Shown: positions 62,530-64,000 of the stretch, piece after piece
Layout of the letters: every line of letters begins with the position of its first letter
How positions within the stretch are numbered: the first letter of the stretch is position 1
Origin: Aquimarina sp. ERC-38
Lineage (GTDB): Bacteria > Bacteroidota > Bacteroidia > Flavobacteriales > Flavobacteriaceae
Reading direction: 5' to 3'
DNA: 64,000 nucleotides
Assembly (NCBI RefSeq): GCF_026222555.1
Contig: NZ_CP098511.1
Location: 2,461,501-2,525,500, forward strand
Notes under the pieces: model-generated
What the model saw: the letters and a program-made list of their open reading frames with translations, nothing else
What the model was told of the DNA's origin: nothing
The model's database searches: none
Position numbers and translations under genes: made by a program

Positions 62530-62778
62530 CTTGATTTTGATAATCGTAAAGGATGTATGAGTAATATATTATTTGTACAGTTAGGGGCGAGAAACTTATC
62601 CCAAAAAAGATAAAGAGAGTTCTTCCATCGGTTATTAACTGAAAGTAAAGGTACAGTTCTGATATTTGTTTCTGAAGTTGAAAATGATTTTTAATTTTTG
62701 ATTGAATAAGATATATTTTTGTACTTTTGCACAGCTTTAAAAAAATGTATCGTAATTATTTTAAAGTTGTTTGAAATT
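62530..62778. repeat. Spacer with a decayed copy of the tRNA-Thr 3' end and a second promoter
   Basis: The segment 62617-62636 matches the tRNA-Thr 3' end plus flank (62513-62532) at 16 of 20 positions. A GGGGCGAGAA block lies at 62584-62593. A promoter for tRNA-Tyr follows. No gene. Confidence 0.75.
62697..62729 (+). promoter_or_regulatory. Second promoter, before tRNA-Tyr
   Basis: TTTG at 62697-62700, 21 bp, TACTTTTG at 62722-62729. It lies downstream of the inserted repeat and could restore expression of the distal tRNAs and tuf. Confidence 0.7.
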
Positions 62779-62861
62779 GGGGAGATACTCAAGCGGCCAA
62801 CGAGGACAGACTGTAACTCTGTTGTCTTTCGACTTCGCAGGTTCGAATCCTGCTCTCCCCA
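62779..62861 (+). tRNA. tRNA-Tyr (GTA)
   Basis: Class II tRNA with a long variable arm. Acceptor GGGGAGA/TCTCCCC, anticodon GTA in CTGTAACT, T-loop TTCGAAT. CCA is not encoded. Confidence 0.95.
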
Positions 62862-62912
62862 CGAATTTGAAATAATGAATACCTTTAATTTCTGTAGATA
62901 GAAATTATAAAT

Positions 62913-62985
62913 GCGGGAGTAGCTCAGTTGGTAGAGCGTCAGCCTTCCAAGCTGAATGTCGCCGGTTCGAACCCGGTCTCCCGCT
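62913..62985 (+). tRNA. tRNA-Gly (TCC)
   Basis: Acceptor GCGGGAG/CTCCCGC, anticodon TCC in CTTCCAA, T-loop TTCGAAC. CCA is not encoded. Its last 16 nt are repeated twice downstream. Confidence 0.95.
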
Positions 62986-63211
62986 CAAAAGTTCATTGAT
63001 TGTTGAAATTTATATTTTATATATGTTTTATTAAGAAATGAACAACTTGGGTGAGAAGCCTGTGCCGAACTTGTTGAGGTAAACCCGGTCTCCCGCTCAA
63101 AAGTTCATTGATTGTTAAAATTTACATTTATATGTAGGTTTTATTGAAAAATGAAAAATTGGGGTGAGAAGCCTGTACCGAACTTGTTGAGGTAAACCCG
63201 GTCTCCCGCTC
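62970..63211 (+). repeat. Tandem repeat carrying the tRNA-Gly 3' end (two and a bit units)
   Basis: AACCCGGTCTCCCGCTC occurs at 62970-62986 (end of the functional tRNA), 63082-63098 and 63195-63211, giving periods of 112 and 113 bp. The units share AAAAGTTCATTGATTGTT after the tRNA end and (G)GGGTGAGAAGCCTGT plus CCGAACTTGTTGAGGTAA before the next copy, with scattered differences in the AT-rich middle. The repeated copies lack the rest of a tRNA, so they are not functional tRNA genes. Confidence 0.9.
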
Positions 63212-63329
63212 TGATTAAAATTACAATCTCGATGCTATTTAGGCATTAGGTTTTTAAAAAAGAAGCACATTTGTTTAAAGCATTACTTCAATAAAATGGC
63301 TTTAAATGAATGTTTTAGTACTTTAAAAA

Positions 63330-63401
63330 GCCGGTGTAGCTCAGGGGTAGAGCGTTTCCTTGGTAAGGAAGAGGTCACGAGTTCAAATCTCGTCATTGGC
63401 T
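63330..63401 (+). tRNA. tRNA-Thr (GGT)
   Basis: Acceptor GCCGGTG/CATTGGC with two G-U pairs, anticodon GGT in CTTGGTA, T-loop TTCAAAT. CCA is not encoded. It is the last tRNA before tuf. Confidence 0.94.
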
Positions 63402-63460
63402 CATAAAGTATAGATATAAAGTAAACACTAATATATAACTAAGATTAAATAAAACTAATT

Positions 63461-64000
63461 ATGGCAAAGGAAACTTTTGATCGTTCCAAACCGCACTTAA
63501 ATATTGGTACTATTGGACATGTTGATCACGGTAAAACAACGTTAACCGCAGCAATTACCAAGGTGTTGTCTGATGCGGGTCTTTCTGAAGCAAGAGATTT
63601 CGATACGATCGATAATGCTCCTGAAGAAAAAGAAAGAGGTATCACTATTAACACATCTCACGTAGAGTATCAGACTGAGAACCGTCACTATGCACACGTA
63701 GATTGTCCGGGTCACGCCGATTATGTTAAGAACATGGTAACAGGAGCTGCTCAGATGGATGGAGCAATATTAGTTGTTGCTGCTACTGATGGTCCGATGC
63801 CGCAAACAAGAGAGCATATCCTTTTAGGACGCCAGGTAGGTATTCCAAGAATCGTAGTATTCTTGAATAAAGTAGATATGGTTGATGATGAAGAGCTTTT
63901 AGAATTAGTTGAAATGGAAGTAAGAGATTTACTTTCTTTCTATGAATATGATGGTGATAATGGTCCGGTAATCGCTGGTTCAGCTTTAGGTGCACTTAAT
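63461..64000 (+). CDS. tuf: Elongation factor Tu (5' part, cut by window end)
   Basis: GTPase that delivers aminoacyl-tRNA to the ribosome. 180 codons are visible without interruption. The G1 loop [14 protein letters not shown], the effector region [14 protein letters not shown]3 [12 protein letters not shown] and G4 NKVDMVDD are intact. It lies 59 bp after tRNA-Thr(GGT); no separate promoter is evident in that gap, so it is probably co-transcribed with the tRNAs, the arrangement known from the E. coli thrU-tyrU-glyT-thrT-tufB operon. Confidence 0.97.
   Translation, partial: MAKETFDRSKPHLNIGTIGHVDHGKTTLTAAITKVLSDAGLSEARDFDTIDNAPEEKERGITINTSHVEYQTENRHYAHVDCPGHADYVKNMVTGAAQMDGAILVVAATDGPMPQTREHILLGRQVGIPRIVVFLNKVDMVDDEELLELVEMEVRDLLSFYEYDGDNGPVIAGSALGALN

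Noticed and set aside
63040..63211. Additional tRNA-Gly genes in the repeats
   Set aside because: Only the final 16 nt of the tRNA recur; no D arm, anticodon arm or matching 5' acceptor strand precede them.
63783..63995. Minus-strand open frame at the right end
   Set aside because: It is antisense to the conserved tuf coding sequence and has no family features.

Overview
This AT-rich window looks like a chromosomal segment from a member of Bacteroidota, most probably Flavobacteriaceae. Evidence: promoters of the TTTG / TAnnTTTG type, near absence of Shine-Dalgarno sequences (the exception is rpsU), a type IX secretion sorting tail, a long GAPDH, Bacteroidota-type families (DUF4835, DUF6913, DUF2851, Rpb6-like omega, YbbR-like, NamZ) and many TTG starts. 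The gene content is mostly core metabolism and information processing. I saw no phage, plasmid, intact insertion sequence, CRISPR array or defence island. The genus cannot be fixed from sequence reading alone.

Layout. 1-7.3 kb: sucC, an exported sulfatase, an O-methyltransferase, kynureninase, a repeat-rich gap, trmD and a coiled-coil membrane protein. 7.5-13.4 kb: a mobile-element-like repeat with inverted ends, long GAPDH, a DegP-type protease, then dapF-GNAT-mltG. 13.9-22.7 kb: a small lysozyme-like secreted protein, an RsmI-like methyltransferase, a T9SS sugar dehydrogenase, LMW phosphatase, dnaA, a thioesterase, and the minus-strand ribD-HAD-EamA-YigZ cluster. 22.8-26.8 kb: GNAT-prmC-LOG-ligA. 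27.2-33.7 kb: a membrane protein, DUF6913-dapA-Kir channel, bamD-rpoZ-coaBC-DUF4835. 34.5-42.1 kb: recN, fabI, GT2, YbbR-like, coaE, histidine kinase and response regulator. 42.1-47.8 kb (minus strand): miaA, a voltage-gated-type channel, exonuclease-GIY-YIG, YggS, a lipoprotein metalloprotease and a methyltransferase. 48-60.7 kb: YkgJ, tandem repeats, NamZ-like lipoprotein, FtsX-type permease, CBS, AraC regulator, DUF2851-PspC-K+ channel, alanine symporter, HHH protein and acyl-CoA dehydrogenase. 60.8-64 kb: a translation cluster of rpsU, xerC-type recombinase, hpf, tRNA-Thr(TGT), tRNA-Tyr(GTA), tRNA-Gly(TCC), tRNA-Thr(GGT) and tuf, the last cut by the window end.

The most interesting signal is in the tRNA cluster. 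The 3' ends of tRNA-Thr(TGT) and tRNA-Gly(TCC) are repeated 104-113 bp downstream (once and twice respectively). Each copy begins at the same place in the tRNA (second half of the T-loop) and is preceded at 33-34 bp by the same degenerate GGGGYGAGAA block. This looks like a small element family that uses or duplicates tRNA 3' ends. Other points worth checking are two terminators that overlap promoters, the perfect Shine-Dalgarno of rpsU, a 16-bp perfect inverted repeat inside the start of a coding region, an apparent ATA start for YigZ, a 376-bp element with 11-bp inverted ends, and three different potassium-channel designs.
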